This document shows, one piece after another, positions 11,798 to 23,234 of a stretch of DNA of 64,000 bases. The position numbers and the translations under genes are program-made. Every line of letters starts with the position of its first letter. The stretch's first letter is position 1. Origin of the DNA: Taxillus chinensis (Eukaryota > Streptophyta > Magnoliopsida > Santalales > Loranthaceae); contig CM042091.1 in assembly GCA_023512835.1 (NCBI GenBank), positions 45,160,284-45,224,283 on the forward strand, in the 5' to 3' direction. Under the pieces are notes generated by a model, which saw nothing but the letters and a program-made list of their open reading frames with translations, ran no database searches and was not told where the DNA came from.

Positions 11798-11844
11798 TGA
11801 GCTGTGGTTGCTCACCCCTCCTACTGTGTTTGCTTGTTTTCCAG
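11798..11844 (+). promoter_or_regulatory. LTR hairpin/acceptor module, copy A
   Basis: Stem TGAGC (11798-11802) and GCTCA (11810-11814) with a 7-nt loop is followed by a pyrimidine-rich stretch ending TTTTCCAG (11844). It repeats at 22184-22230 in the duplicated LTR end. With the donor-like CAAG|GTAGGG at 11120/11121 it would delimit an intron of about 720 nt inside the LTR. Confidence 0.5.
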
Positions 11845-11980
11845 AGACTTACAGGCGTTAGGTGGATACACCAAGATGGAAGACCATAATTATTTTACTC
11901 TCTTCCATTTATGTTTTGTTTTTTTTTTTATGGGAATTGATGTAACCCAGTGGGGATGGGATTGGAAAGGATTTTGCTGT

Positions 11981-11986
11981 AATAAA
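11981..11986 (+). terminator. AATAAA polyadenylation signal of LTR A
   Basis: Canonical AATAAA about 160 bp before the LTR end and downstream of the putative acceptor. Confidence 0.5.
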
Positions 11987-12146
11987 CTGGTTTGGATTGC
12001 TTTTATGAACATTACTTTCTTGAATGTGTTGTGGATGTTTAAAATGTTAAATTCTTGATTTGTATCCTAACCCCTTTGCCCTCCGTGTGGGTAAAAGGGG
12101 AGTCACGTACCAGTTTCCTCATGTTGGAAATCCGGGGGGTGACACC

Positions 12147-13524
12147 TGATGAGAACATTTTATATATATATTTTCCCCTTCTTTTATCTATTTTTATAGC
12201 AAAATTCTAATATAATTAGATGTCATTTGTATAAATATATGTTGTTTTTCCCTTTTTGTATGTTTTGGTGTGTATTGGTGTGTTTTTATAGGTTGCATCA
12301 GTTTTGGTCCAAACAAGAGTTGAAAAAGGGCGAAACGGGCATCAAATAATGTTGGACAGCTAAAAGGATTTTTACACAGGCCATGGCGACGCAGTGCCTG
12401 ACCATGGCAGGCGTCTTTCACCGTTCACGTCGAAGTTCTCGCCGTGGCCACAAAATTAATGGCCGCCGACCTTCATAAACATTTCGGATCTCATCGCCGT
12501 GGCCACGGATTTTAGTGGCCATGGCCTTTGACGGTTTCTTATTAATTTCTAGTTAATATTCTACCATTTTTGGTAACGCGTTTGGCATTAAAAAGACCTG
12601 TGCAATCCGTGGTTTGGGGGAGAAAAACTCAGGAAATACTATCAAAAAACGTCTTAAGGAGAAAAGGAGGAGGAAATAGAGTCAGACATTGAAGAAAAGG
12701 GCCAATTTCTTGGAGATCAAAGGAGCGACATTGGTAATTCGCGTGCGACGATCCTTTGCCCCTTAATTTGTAAGAAATTTTCCCTTTAATTTGTATGGCA
12801 TTCTCAGCCATGTGTGGCTAATTTTCTTGTCTAGGGATTGGGAGTAGCCCAATCCCAATTGATTATTCTTTGCAATGATAATGTGATTGGAAAATTATTC
12901 TCTCTAATTCTTTATCTCCTTCTGGCATGAAATTATTATTGTGATTCGTTTGAATAAACAAATTGCATTCCTCAAATAATTAATTGAAGAATCGAAAGAT
13001 AAAAATTAATTATTAGATCCCCGGAATGAGAATTGGGCTTAGTGTGTCACGAAAGTAGGCCACCATCCTAATGGGAAAATTGATTATCACATGAATTTTA
13101 ATGGGTTTGATTTTATTACAGTGTACCACGAAAGTAGGACGTTGTTAAAATCAAATACGTCGTTATTCTTACGAAAGTAGTTGACGATTGCAGACGGATA
13201 AATCACCCTTAAGAAGAAAGAGAGAATTAATTCAATTATTTTAAAATGCAGGAATAGGAAATTAGGGATCGGTGAAACCATAAATCCCTAGGCGTTTATC
13301 CCATTTGATTTCTCCCCAATTCAAAACCAAAATTGCTTTAATTTAATTTAATTCATTTGCATTGTTTTTAATCACTCAAATTTTTAATCAATTGCTTAGA
13401 CAATTAGCGCGTGAGAATTTTAGGAATTCCTAACCCTTGTCCCTGTGGGATCGACCCGCAATCATTGGCTACACTACATTGACGCCGTTGCTTTGCAGTA
13501 AAGCGGTAAAAAAAACTGCTATCA
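12147..13524 (+). mobile_element. 5' LTR of Athila (1378 bp)
   Basis: Begins TGATGAGAACATTTT and ends CTGCTATCA, three bases before the tRNA-Asp primer-binding site. Length and terminal bases fit Athila LTRs. It starts two bases after LTR A. Confidence 0.8.
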
Positions 13525-13527
13525 AAT

Positions 13528-13545
13528 TGGCGCCGTTGCCGGGGA
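13528..13545 (+). other. primer-binding site, tRNA-Asp
   Basis: TGGCGCCGTTGCCGGGGA is complementary to the 3' end of plant tRNA-Asp, the primer used by Athila-lineage elements. Confidence 0.9.
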
Positions 13546-13851
13546 CAACGGCTTTGTTTAGGAAACTTAAGATTCAAACCATAGCAAATTGGACTAGGCA
13601 CGTTTGTTTGTTTGTTTGTTTATTTGTTTATTCATTTTTTTTTATTTTATTTAATTTGATTGTTTAGATTTATTTATTTATTTATTTATTTTAGGAGAAT
13701 ATCTTATTTTATTTTATTTTATTTTCATATAGAATTTTTGTTTTGTTTGTTCTTGATTGTTTTTATTATTTTATATATTTGTTTTATTTTGTTCTTCAAA
13801 TTGTTCGGTATTGTGCTTGGGTTTTGTTTGCTTTTGATCTGTGCAGAATAG

Positions 13852-15732
13852 TTGATGACCCGTTCGGGGGACGATAATCTAGTTGCCTACGATTCTGAAA
13901 TCGAACGAACTCTAAGAAGGCTGAGGCAAACACGTAGGGGAGAACCCATCGAATCTATTCCTGTCCCTTTGGAATCCGCCTTCCTTGAAGAAGCTCTGAG
14001 TGCTTCACCATTACAAATTTCCACGTCTCCCCCAAGACCAGGAAGAATGGCTGATGATCGGGCGAGTGAAGGATTATTCTAGACCCAAGGCAGCAGGCAT
14101 GGCTACCGGGATAACAAGACCCGCGATTGCTGCCAACAATTTTGAATTGAAACCAAGCAATGATTTCCTTGGTGAGCCAGTCCCGGTTCGTTGGTTCATC
14201 AACAGAGGATCCCCAAATGCATCTCCGGGACTTCATCGATAAATGCGCTACCTTTCAATATAATGGAGTGACCGAGGATGCGAAATTAATGCGGCTTTTT
14301 CCTTTTTCGTTGGCTGGAAGGGCGAAGGTATGGCTCCATGCTCGCCGCCTACTATTACCACATGGGATCGGCTTTCGCAGGCCTTTTTCGCCAAATATTA
14401 TCCGCCGGGGAAGACCGTGGGAATCAGGAATCAGCTGACAATGTTTTTTCAGCCGGAAGATGAGCCATTACATGATGCTTGGGAACGCTTCAAAGACCTA
14501 TTGATATCGTGTCCCCACCACGTGCCTGGAGAAATGGCTCTTAATTCAATCCTTTTATCAAGGATTGAATTATTCAACGAGAGGAATGGTGGATGCAACG
14601 GCAAATGGGGCGTTAGTGGAAAAACCCGTTGACGAAGCATGGGATTTGATTGATAAAATAGCCTTGAACACACAAAGCGGTGGTCTAGTGTGCGAGCCTT
14701 ACCCAAAAGTGGAGTTACAGAACCTAAAAAGCATGAGGTTAACTCTCTAGACCTCTTGGTCGCCCGGGTAGAAACTCTTACAAAGAAGATTGATCGGATG
14801 GGCAACACCGCATTGGAACAGGTTTTAGCTTGTGGCATTTGTGGCTCTCGACCATGCAACGAAGCTTGTTACATTATTGAGGCATCTCCAAAGGAGACGG
14901 TGCAGATATCTTTGGCACAAATCCAAACCAGCAACATCAGAATTTTTATAATCCTAACTGGAAGAACCATCCAAACCTCTCCTACCGAAGCCAAAATGTG
15001 CTAAATCCTACCCAAACAGCATCTCGTCCACCTGGTTTCGGCCAACAATCATATCAACAGTCCAATTTCCGGCCATCAAACCCACAACGATCTGGCCGTC
15101 ATCACAACAAGAACTGGAATCTTCATCCCAGGTTATCCAACTGGAGAGCCTTGTGGCTACTTTTGTTGCCGCGCAAGTGACACAAAACCAAGTCGTGTCA
15201 GAATCATTTAAACAAGTCAACACATCCATTGAAACATTGGCCACGAGAATAAGTTGATCGAGAATCAAGTGGCTCAATTGGCTCAACAAGTGAACAAATT
15301 GACAACCACTTCTTCCAATGATATGCCGGGACAGCCACTCAACCCCAGAGAACATTGCAATTCCATTACCTTGAGGAATGGAAAACAGGTTGAGGGTCTC
15401 GCAAGTGCTACAGGAAGAGAAGAAGGGGATGCTGCCATACAAGGGGATCAACCCACTGAACCACCACAACCAGCAGTTTCTCGGGACATTAGTGAGAAGC
15501 AGAAAGAGGCTGCACCGACTCCTACTTCATCTTCCTATCAGCCCCCAGTCCCGTTTCCTCAACGGTTGGTGAATATAAAGCAGGATCAACGGTTCAAGAG
15601 GTTTCTAGAGATGCTAAATCAACTCTATCTAAACATCCCTTTCCTCGAAGCCTTGGAGAATATGCCCTCATATACTAAATTCTTTAAGGAAGTTATTTCG
15701 GAAAAAGGAAATATGGGGAGCATGAGATTTTG
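13852..15732 (+). pseudogene. Athila gag, broken
   Basis: Gag parts recognisable as Athila occur in changing frames. DFIDKCATFQYNG and RLFPFSLAGRAKVWL lie near 14240-14340, TTWDRLSQAFFAKYYPPGK near 14350, and ISCPHHVPGEMA near 14500. A cysteine-rich CGICGSRPCNEAC lies near 14830, and SITLRNGK with PYTKFFKEV-type sequence lies at 15254-15733. Stops and shifts near 14080, 14340, 14630, 14740 and 15000 separate the blocks. The start at 13852 (MMTRSGDD) is the natural gag start, 307 bp after the primer site. Confidence 0.8.
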
Positions 15733-18700
15733 ACCCTAACCGAGGCATGCAGCGCAGTGCTTATGAATCCATCCCCTCAAAAGCTTAAAGATCCGGGCTG
15801 CTTTTCTATCCCATGTATGGTGGGTGAGCAGCGCTTTCGTAAGGCTTTATGCGATTTAGGGGCCAGCGTCAGTTTAATGCCACTTTCGGTTTATGAGCAG
15901 CTTGGCCTGGGAAAGCTTGCTCCCACTTCGGTTACTCTGCAGCTGGCCGATCGTTCGGTAAAGTACCCAGTTGGTATAGTGGAGGATGTTCCACTACGAG
16001 TGGGAAAGTTTTATATACCCACAGATTTCGTGATCTTAGAGATGGAGGAAGATGCTCGGATTCCTTTAATCCTGGGCAGACCCTTCCTTGCCACAGCCGG
16101 GGTCGTTATCGACTGTAAAAAGGGTGAACTCACCTTAAATATCAGTGGTGAGAAAATTGAGTTCAACCTTTCCGAAGCTTTGAGGAAACCAGACTTAAAG
16201 GAGGAGTGTTACCACCTGGACCTTTTGGAAAATCTATTGGAGGAAGCACGAATTGCACCACACTTTGAGGACCCATTGCTAGAGTGCTTGGTTCTAGACG
16301 GAGTCCTAACTCGCCAATGGAGCAAGAGCAGAGGTGGCCAAAGAGCTTGATGTCAATCCCCCGTTACCACGGCGAAAAATTCATATCCAGGCACTCCAGG
16401 ATAAACCCTTGGAAATGGTAGCCAGCAGAGGCAAGGACTTAGAACTTAAGCCACTCCCATCACACTTGAGGTATGAATTTCTTGGTGCTGAAAATTCATG
16501 TCCTGTAATTGTGAGTAATTATTTGACTTTGCATGAAAATGAGAAATTATTGTCTGTGCTTAAACAACACCATAAAATCATAGGCTATTCCATTGATGAT
16601 TTAAAGGGAATTAGTCCTGGCTTTTGCATGCACAGAATACATTTACAGGATGATGTTAAGACCTCTAGGGAACCTCAAAGGAGGTTGAACCCTAAAATGA
16701 AAGAGGTAGTGGAGAAAGAAATATTAAAATTACTCGTTGCCGGTGTCATCTACCCAATATCCGATAGTGAATGGGTCGGTCCCGTTCAAGTCGTACCCAA
16801 AAAGGGTGGGATGACAGGTTGTGCAAAATGACAAAGGTGAGTCCACCTCCACTAGGACTGTCACGGGATGGCGCATGTGTATAGACTATAGAAAATTAAA
16901 TAATGCCACCCGTAAAGACCATTTTCCACTACCTTTTATTGACCAGATGCTTGAGAGGCTAGCTATGCATACTCATTTATGTTTTCTGGATGGTTATTCT
17001 GGATTCTTCCAAATTCCTATTCATCCCGATGACCAACAGAAAACAACATTCACCTGCCCTCACGGCACTTATGCATATAGGCGCATGCCCTTTGGGTTAT
17101 GCAATGCACCGGCTACTTTTCAGCGGTGTATGATGGCCATATTTTCAGGATTCATCGAGCGTATTATGGAAGTCTTCATGGATGACTTCTCGTATATGGT
17201 GATTCTTTTGATAATTGTCTGCACAACCTTTCTCTTGTTTTGCAAAGATGTGAACAGTACAATTGGTTCTCAACTTGGGAAAAGTGTCATTTTATGGTAC
17301 GCGAAGGCATAGTACTTGGACACCTTATTTCAGAGAATGGTATACAGGTCGACAAGGCCAAGGTTGATATTATTGAGAAATTGCACCCTCCCAAGTCAGT
17401 ATCCGGCATCCGTAGTTTCTTGGGACATGCGGGCTTTTATCGACGATTCATTCACAATTTTTCACGCATAGCCCGACCACTTACGACCCTTTTGGCCAAG
17501 GATACGATTTCAATTTTGATGAAGCCTGCGTGGAATCCTTTGAGAAGCTCAAGAAGGCACTTGTTTCAGCCCCTATTCTCCAAACCTTGATTGGGAAATT
17601 CCATTTGAAGTCATGTGTGACGCTAGCGACTATCTTGTAGGAGCTGTTTTGGGGCAACGCAAAGACAAGAAAACACATGTGATTTATTATGCTGGACGGA
17701 CACTTGACGCAGCTCAAGCCAATTACACCACCACGGAGAAAGAATTTTTAGCGGTGGTATTTGCAATGGACAAATTTCGATCTTACTTGGTTGGCTCCCC
17801 AGTCATTGTCTATACTGACCACGCTGCCATTCGTTATTTGATGGCGAAAAAGGACGCCAAACCACGATTAATTCGTTGGGTTTTGCTCCTTCAGGAATTT
17901 GATTTGGAAATCCGGGATAGGAAGGGCTGTGAAAATTCAGTGGCTGATCACCTTTCCAGGCTCGCCCTTGAGCCTCAAGCTGACACTAGCCACGACATTA
18001 TTAATGATTCCCTCCCTGGTGAACAGCTCCTCAGTATTGTTTCTGCCCCGTGGTATGCAGATTTTGCCAATTACATTGTTAGCAATCTTTTACCATCAGG
18101 GCTGACTCCTCAGCAAAAGAAAAAATTTTTGAAAGATGTGAAGCATTACTATTGGGAAGATCCTCTATTGTTCAAGAGAGGATCAGATGGTATTTTTCGT
18201 CGTTGTGTGCCCTTTGAGGAAGTACAATCCATCCTTACTCATTGTCATTCTCATCCGAGTGGAGGACATATGGGATCTTCGAAGACAGTTGTTAAAATTC
18301 TCCAATGCGGTTTCTATTGGCCGACCTTATTCCGTGATGACCATGCCTTTGTTACAGCATGTCCTCAATGCCAACGGACCGGAAATATTTCTCACCGTCA
18401 GGAGCTTCCTCAACATGGCCTTTTAGAAGTCGAGATATTTGATGTGTGGGGATTGGATTTTATGGGTCCTTTTCCACCCTCCAACGGAAACCGATACATT
18501 CTTGTTGGCGTAGATTACGTTTCCAAGTGGGCAGAGGCTATAGCATCACCTACCAACGATGCTAAGGTCGTACGGAAATTTTTCCAACATATCATCTTCC
18601 CACGATTTGGATGTCCACGAGTTGTCATTAGTGATGGAGGCTCTCACTTTACTTGCCATCAAACAGAGACCTTGTTTAAAAGGTACCATGTTCAGCATCG

Positions 18701-19340
18701 AGTCTCCCTTGCTTATCATCCTCAGACCAGTGGGCAGGTGGAAGTCACTAACCGCCAAATTAAACTGATCCTGGAAAAGACAGTCTCTTGTTCCCGCAAA
18801 GATTGGTCACAGAAACTCCACGATGCACTATGGGCCTATCGTACCGCTTACAAAACCCCAATTGGTATGTCTCCATATAGGCTTGTCTATGGAAAATCAT
18901 GCCACCTACCTGTTGAGTTGGAGCATAGGGCGTTTTGGGCAGTTAAGGCCCTTAATTTCGATTTCAAGGCCGCCGGTGAGAAGCGACTTTTGCATCTCCA
19001 GGAGCTAGAGGAACTTCGTCTCGATTCATATGAAAATGCACAGATTTATAAAGAGCGCACTAAGCGGTGGCATGATCGTCACATTCAGCGTAGACAGATT
19101 CATGTCAACGACTTGGTGCTACTATACAATTCCCGTTTGCGTTTATTCCGGGTAAGCTTAAATCCCGATGGACCGGTCCTTATCGCGTCATCTCGGTTGC
19201 TCCACATGGTGCTGTAGAAATTTGGAGTGAGGCCTCTGGTTCTTTCAAAGTTAATGGACAACGATTGAAGATTTATTTCACTGGTGCTCCTGTTGACAGT
19301 GGTGAGCTCCATCACCTCTCACCTCCCATCTCCACGCAAT
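15730..19340 (+). pseudogene. Athila pol (PR-RT-RH-IN), broken
   Basis: Protease is recognised by ALCDLGASVSLMP (near 15850) and ILGRPFLATAG (near 16070). Reverse transcriptase has RMCIDYRKLN (near 16875), MPFGLCNAPATF (near 17090) and FMDDFS (near 17180). RNase H has [14 protein letters not shown] (17613) and YTDHAA (near 17815). Integrase has the HHCC finger (18240-18380), LDFMGPF, VISDGG and GQVEVTN, and continues to about 19340. Frame breaks occur near 16330, 16820, 17205, 17510 and 19130. The uninterrupted 17613-19217 frame covers most of RNase H and integrase. Confidence 0.85.
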
Positions 19341-19619
19341 GATACGGATGCGGACGTCGAGCTTGTGACGTTAACCAAAGCATTTTTATGGGTGACCTTT
19401 CCCCCATGGTATCCTTTTTCCTATTTTATTTACGGGCTATCTATTTTACTTAATTCTCTGAACTATTATTATGTTTTGGTTTGTAATAACAGTAAAAAGC
19501 GGGTGAATCCACATTTTTCAGAAGCCGCGGCCGCAAAACTCGCCCGGCTATGGCAGGCGTGGTCCTCTTTTTTTTTTACGAAAAGAGACACGTAATAAAA
19601 AAAAACGCTAAAGCAATAA

Positions 19620-20244
19620 GTCAATAGTAATAATAACAAAAAAAAAGGGGCGCGCGACCTAAGTCCAACCCAACCCTCGCCGACCACTTTTTCTTCTCTT
19701 TCATAATTCACTCTCTCTCTCTCTACCCGACGGCTGACTCCACGCACGACGCTACAGTTGCGACCGCTTGCCAGCCCCCCGCTCTGGTTCCTCCGGCCGC
19801 CCCTGCAAGTCGCTCGCGCCTCCTTCCTCTCTTCTTTCATCTCGGTCGTTCTCCCCATCCCCGATTTCAGGTATTTCGCTCCACCTTTTTCCTGTTCATC
19901 CTTCCTTCCCCTTTTCTTGAGTATTGTGCCTTTGTAAATCGATGGATCTTGTGGTGTTCTTCACGAAATCAGGACGTTTCCTCCTTACGTGCAGTATTGT
20001 TGACATGGGAATTGCACGTTGTGTTTATGCGTTTTTAGCCTCTGTTGCTGTTATGCTTTCTTTACTGTCTTTCACTTATTTGGCATAATAAAAAAAAATA
20101 CTAATAACACGCCATGCTCTGTCGTTTTCCTACAAACAACCTGCAAATTTAAAAACATTTGGTTTCTTCTCTTTTTATTATTATTCTTATTTCATTGGGA
20201 TGCTTGGATGCCTTGTCGTTTTCTTTGTTTCTCCTGTGTGCAGG
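19620..20244 (+). promoter_or_regulatory. leader-like segment with putative intron before env-like ORF
   Basis: After pol comes a GC- and CT-rich stretch (19640-19865, with a CT microsatellite near 19712) that looks like a 5' untranslated leader. It ends GATTTCAG|GTATTTCG at 19869/19870. A T-rich segment then ends TGTGTGCAG at 20243, one base before the ATG of the env-like frame at 20245. The donor and acceptor would remove about 374 nt. Spliced env-like transcripts have been described for related envelope-class plant elements; use of these sites is inference. Confidence 0.45.
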
Positions 20245-21378
20245 ATGGTACGCCCCAAACGTCAGAGACACTCCAACAATCGATTCACCTCTGCTGAGGC
20301 TGAGGCAGCCTATCAGGACTTGCTCCGTATGCCTATCATTCTGAACGGTCCTTGCGGACTGTTGACGTGGTGTCCATGAGCGACCTCCTTCATGCTCTAG
20401 GATGGGACACCTTCGCCCGTCGTTCTATGGAGGCCGTTGTTCCCCTTGTTCGCGAATTCTACGCGAACAAAGTTAATCAAGACACGCTACCTGGATGGCT
20501 CCTTTGAGGTTATGGTTCGCAATGTTTCGGTGGTAGTTTCGTCGATCATCTTAACTCCATTTATGATCTACCGACGATTTCCGAAGCTGATCTACTTGCT
20601 AGCCGTACTACTCACGCCGCGCTCGATGATATTAAATCTTGTATTGCTGCCCCATGGGCCCAATGGACGGTTACTTCCTCCGGGGTACCCACTCGTCTCT
20701 CCCGGCATTATTTACATCGAGAGAACAGGGCATGGCAGGCTTTCATCTCTACCCGCATTCTGCCTACGTCCCACTTGAGTGATATGTCGCTTCGGGCTAC
20801 CCGGCTTCTTTATGACATTCTTCAGCGGCGACCCATCCCTGTCGCCTCTTGTATCCTCGCCGAGCTTCAGGCTACCGATCATGCTAGTTCTTCCCTTATT
20901 TTTCCGGCCCTCATTACTCGGTTATGTTTGGATTCGGGTGTCTCTGTTCTTTCAGCGGAGGAAGTTCTTCCCGTGCCGCCACCACTCTCCGATAGTCGGA
21001 TACGCCTCTTTGGTGATCCTCCTGATCGCCCTTCCTCCACTGACCGCTCTTCTGTTGGTCCCAGTTCTCGTTCACGGCCAGGCCGTCCTCCGGGGTTTCT
21101 TTCGAATATGGCCATCCTCGAGCAGGGTTTTGCCGATCTCCGGCTTGGTCAGCAGCGTCTCCAGGACGGGCAGGCCCGTTTACTGTCTCATCTTGATCAT
21201 TTTCCTGATGTTCGTGGTCCCACTCCTACTGCCTCTCTTCCCTGCGATTACCCTTCCGGTCGGGCTCTCACACGGTTTATGATCGCCACTCGTGCTTCTC
21301 CGGAGGACCTGACCTACCAAGTGCGCCAGCGGCGTCGTCGAATCGTCGTTTCAGCATCACACTTCCCGCTATCTTGAG
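20245..21378 (+). pseudogene. Athila env-like ORF, broken
   Basis: Starts MVRPKRQRHSNNRFTSAEAE, a basic N-terminus followed by an AEAEAAYQ-type segment typical of the last ORF of Athila elements. A stop follows within about 45 codons. Further blocks appear in other frames: GWDTFARRSMEA near 20400, LTYQVRQRRRR near 21310, and the open frame 20775-21377 with LILAEL-, SRPGRPPG- and LRLGQQRLQ-type segments. No signal peptide or membrane span is evident, so an envelope role is not shown. Confidence 0.6.
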
Positions 21379-21559
21379 TACTTTGCTCGCTTGGGTGATC
21401 TTCCTGCTGGTCCCTTCCCTACTGATGACGACAATTCCAGTGACGATGATCCTTCTTCCCCTGTTGCTTAGCATCTGGTTTGCATTTTCTTTCTTTACCC
21501 CCCCTCCCCTCTCTGTCCCTGTTCTTTTCTGTTTCTGTGCTTGTGCGGACACTGTGCAC

Positions 21560-21578
21560 TCCCAGTGTGGGGGAGGGT
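21560..21578 (+). other. possible polypurine tract of Athila
   Basis: CAGTGTGGGGGAGGG lies where an Athila 3' polypurine tract is expected, after the env-like region. No LTR start follows it, in line with loss of the 3' LTR. Confidence 0.35.
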
Positions 21579-22100
21579 TATTTTCTGTTATGTGTTTTAT
21601 TATGTCTATTGTGTGACCATATGCAAATTCGACCAACCCTTGGAGATGTTATTTGTTTTTCATCTTTATGCATGTTTCTACATTATGGGATGTTGCGTAA
21701 TGTGGGTTTTTGCTGGATAATCTTCTAATATGCCCGTCGTTTCCCTTTATGCTTGGAATGATATTTTTCATTTGTTTAAGCTTAAACTTTGGAAATGCTA
21801 TACATGGTTGAATGGTAAACGCTTTATTTTTGCTTGGAGCTGTGTGATTGAGAGCGATACAGTTTTCCATGTTTCCTCCTTTATTTGTGTGTATCCTCCT
21901 GGTTGATGAGCTTTGGCAAGTGTATTGCATGTCGCACTATGGTGATTGGTTTTGGTCCGTATGGAATGGGTTGGAGTCACATTGTCACTTTGCAAGGTAC
22001 CACTTTTCTGATGCTCTATTAGTTTTGTTGTTCATGATCCTGGATGTTCTAATCTGTTCCAGGAAGCCATATTGTTCTTTCTATTGCGTATTCTCTCTTG

Positions 22101-22123
22101 AAAAAAAAAAAAAAAAAAAAAAA
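22101..22123. repeat. A23 homopolymer
   Basis: Twenty-three adenines, 23 bp before the duplicated LTR A end. It could be a remnant of a polyadenylated RNA end, slippage, or a low-quality assembly join. Confidence 0.9.
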
Positions 22124-22146
22124 CAATGTGGGTGCCCACCCCTCCT

Positions 22147-22529
22147 AGGAGCATGGGAAGGGTTGGGGAGACTTGATCCCTACTGAGCTGTGGTTGCTCA
22201 CCCCTCCTACTGTGTTTGCTTGTTTTCCAGAGACTTACAGGCGTTAGGTGGATACACCAAGATGGAAGACCATAATTATTTTACTCTCTTCCATTTATGT
22301 TTTGTTTTTTTTTTATGGGAATTGATGTAACCCAGTGGGGATGGGATTGGAAAGGATTTTGCTGTAATAAACTGGTTTGGATTGCTTTTATGAACATTAC
22401 TTTCTTGAATGTGTTGTGGATGTTTAAAATGTTAAATTCTTGATTTGTATCCTAACCCCTTTGCCCTCCGTGTGGGTAAAAGGGGAGTCACGTACCAGTT
22501 TCCTCATGTTGGAAATCCGGGGGGTGACA
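22147..22529 (+). mobile_element. duplicate of the LTR A 3' end
   Basis: Repeats 11761-12144 base for base as far as I can read, with one difference: 10 instead of 11 Ts in the T-run near 22310. The right flank CCGTA (22530-22534) mirrors CCGCA at the start of the A composite (6618-6622), so this copy is the true right border of the insertion in LTR B. Confidence 0.85.
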
Positions 22530-22836
22530 CCGTAGGTCCCCTATGTGGATGGTTAACCCAGGTCCCATATGTGACGGGTTGTCGATGGGGTACCGTGGGT
22601 CCCACATATGGCAGTTTAGTAGTAGCTGAAATTCCCGAGTATGGTGGCGGGAATTTCATAGATGGTTGTTTTACCGACGAGCCTTAAATGATGTGAAATG
22701 AGTTGTAATGGTTTCTCTGTGATTGGTTGGTATTTATTTGTGTTGAAATGTGATACTACACCGGCACATGCATTCACTGATCATATAGACCTAGAGACTT
22801 GAGATTAAGGGACAATGGAGATGGGGTTCACCTACT

Positions 22837-22879
22837 GGGCACTCGTGCTCACCCTACTTTATTTTTATCTTCCTACAAG
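22837..22879 (+). promoter_or_regulatory. LTR hairpin/acceptor module, copy B
   Basis: GGGCACTCGTGCTC folds into a GGGCA/TGCTC stem (one G-U pair) with a CTCG loop, followed by CACCCTACTTT and a pyrimidine tract to CTACAAG at 22879. Other AGs lie at 22885 and 22894. Confidence 0.45.
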
Positions 22880-23234
22880 TTGTAGGGAGTAGCAGGTGGA
22901 GCCATAACGGAGCAGGCCGGGGCACCCTTGGCGTAGGATTCCTTTATGGACTTACTTTTCATTTGGTTATTTGTTTATTACTCCGGACTTGGGCCATGAC
23001 AGTTGTATTAACTTGGATTGCTGGATCTTGTTACTCAGTAATTTTGACCGCATTGTTAGTTTTTTTTCTTTTTTTGGTTGATTACATGTACTTGGATCAT
23101 TGGTAAGTACAATGCTACCCCCGTTGTAATATTGTACGGGATTGGATCAGTCTCTAACCCCTCGAACCTTAGAGTGGGCGTGAGGGGCGTCACGTTCCTG
23201 ATTCTGTGAGTGCTCAGAATTTGGGGGCGTGACA

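Larger units (their letters stand above)
10288..12144 (+). mobile_element. 3' LTR of Tekay element A (1857 bp)
   Basis: Runs from TGTAATGACCCGTG after the polypurine tract to GGGGGGTGACA. It contains a duplicated palindrome (10851-10912), TATA box (10921), GA microsatellite (10984-11032), donor-like site (11120/11121), 50-bp tandem repeat (11515-11640), hairpin/acceptor module (11798-11844), AATAAA (11981-11986) and a terminal CCCCTTT/AAAGGGG hairpin (12071-12100). Athila sequence starts two bases after its end. Its last ~383 bp recur at 22147-22529. Confidence 0.8.
12147..22146 (+). mobile_element. Athila-lineage gypsy element, decayed, no 3' LTR seen
   Basis: A 5' LTR (12147-13524) is followed by a tRNA-Asp primer site, gag, protease-RT-RNaseH-integrase, a GC-rich leader and an env-like region, in the order of Athila elements. 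No second copy of the TGATGAGAAC LTR start occurs downstream. The element runs instead into an A23 tract (22101-22123) and then a duplicate of LTR A's end. All coding parts carry frameshifts or stops. Confidence 0.85.
5271..23234 (+). mobile_element. solo LTR B (gypsy), split by nested insertion
   Basis: The LTR consists of 5271-6622 plus 22535-23234, about 2052 bp, against 2063 bp for its relative LTR C. It starts TGTAAAGACTCGTA and ends GGGGGCGTGACA, the same termini as C. Flanks are AAAGG (5266-5270) and AAAGA (23235-23239), a 5-bp TSD with one change. A TATA box lies at 5525, a donor-like CAG|GTAGGT at 5635/5636 and a hairpin/acceptor module at 22837-22879. No internal gypsy domain belongs to it, so it is a solo LTR. 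All of 6623-22529 was inserted later. Confidence 0.75.

Noticed and set aside
20437..21282. Second long + frame over the env-like region
   Set aside because: It overlaps the frame with Athila-like content in a different phase. Its hydrophobic peptide comes from reading the same pyrimidine-rich DNA out of frame.
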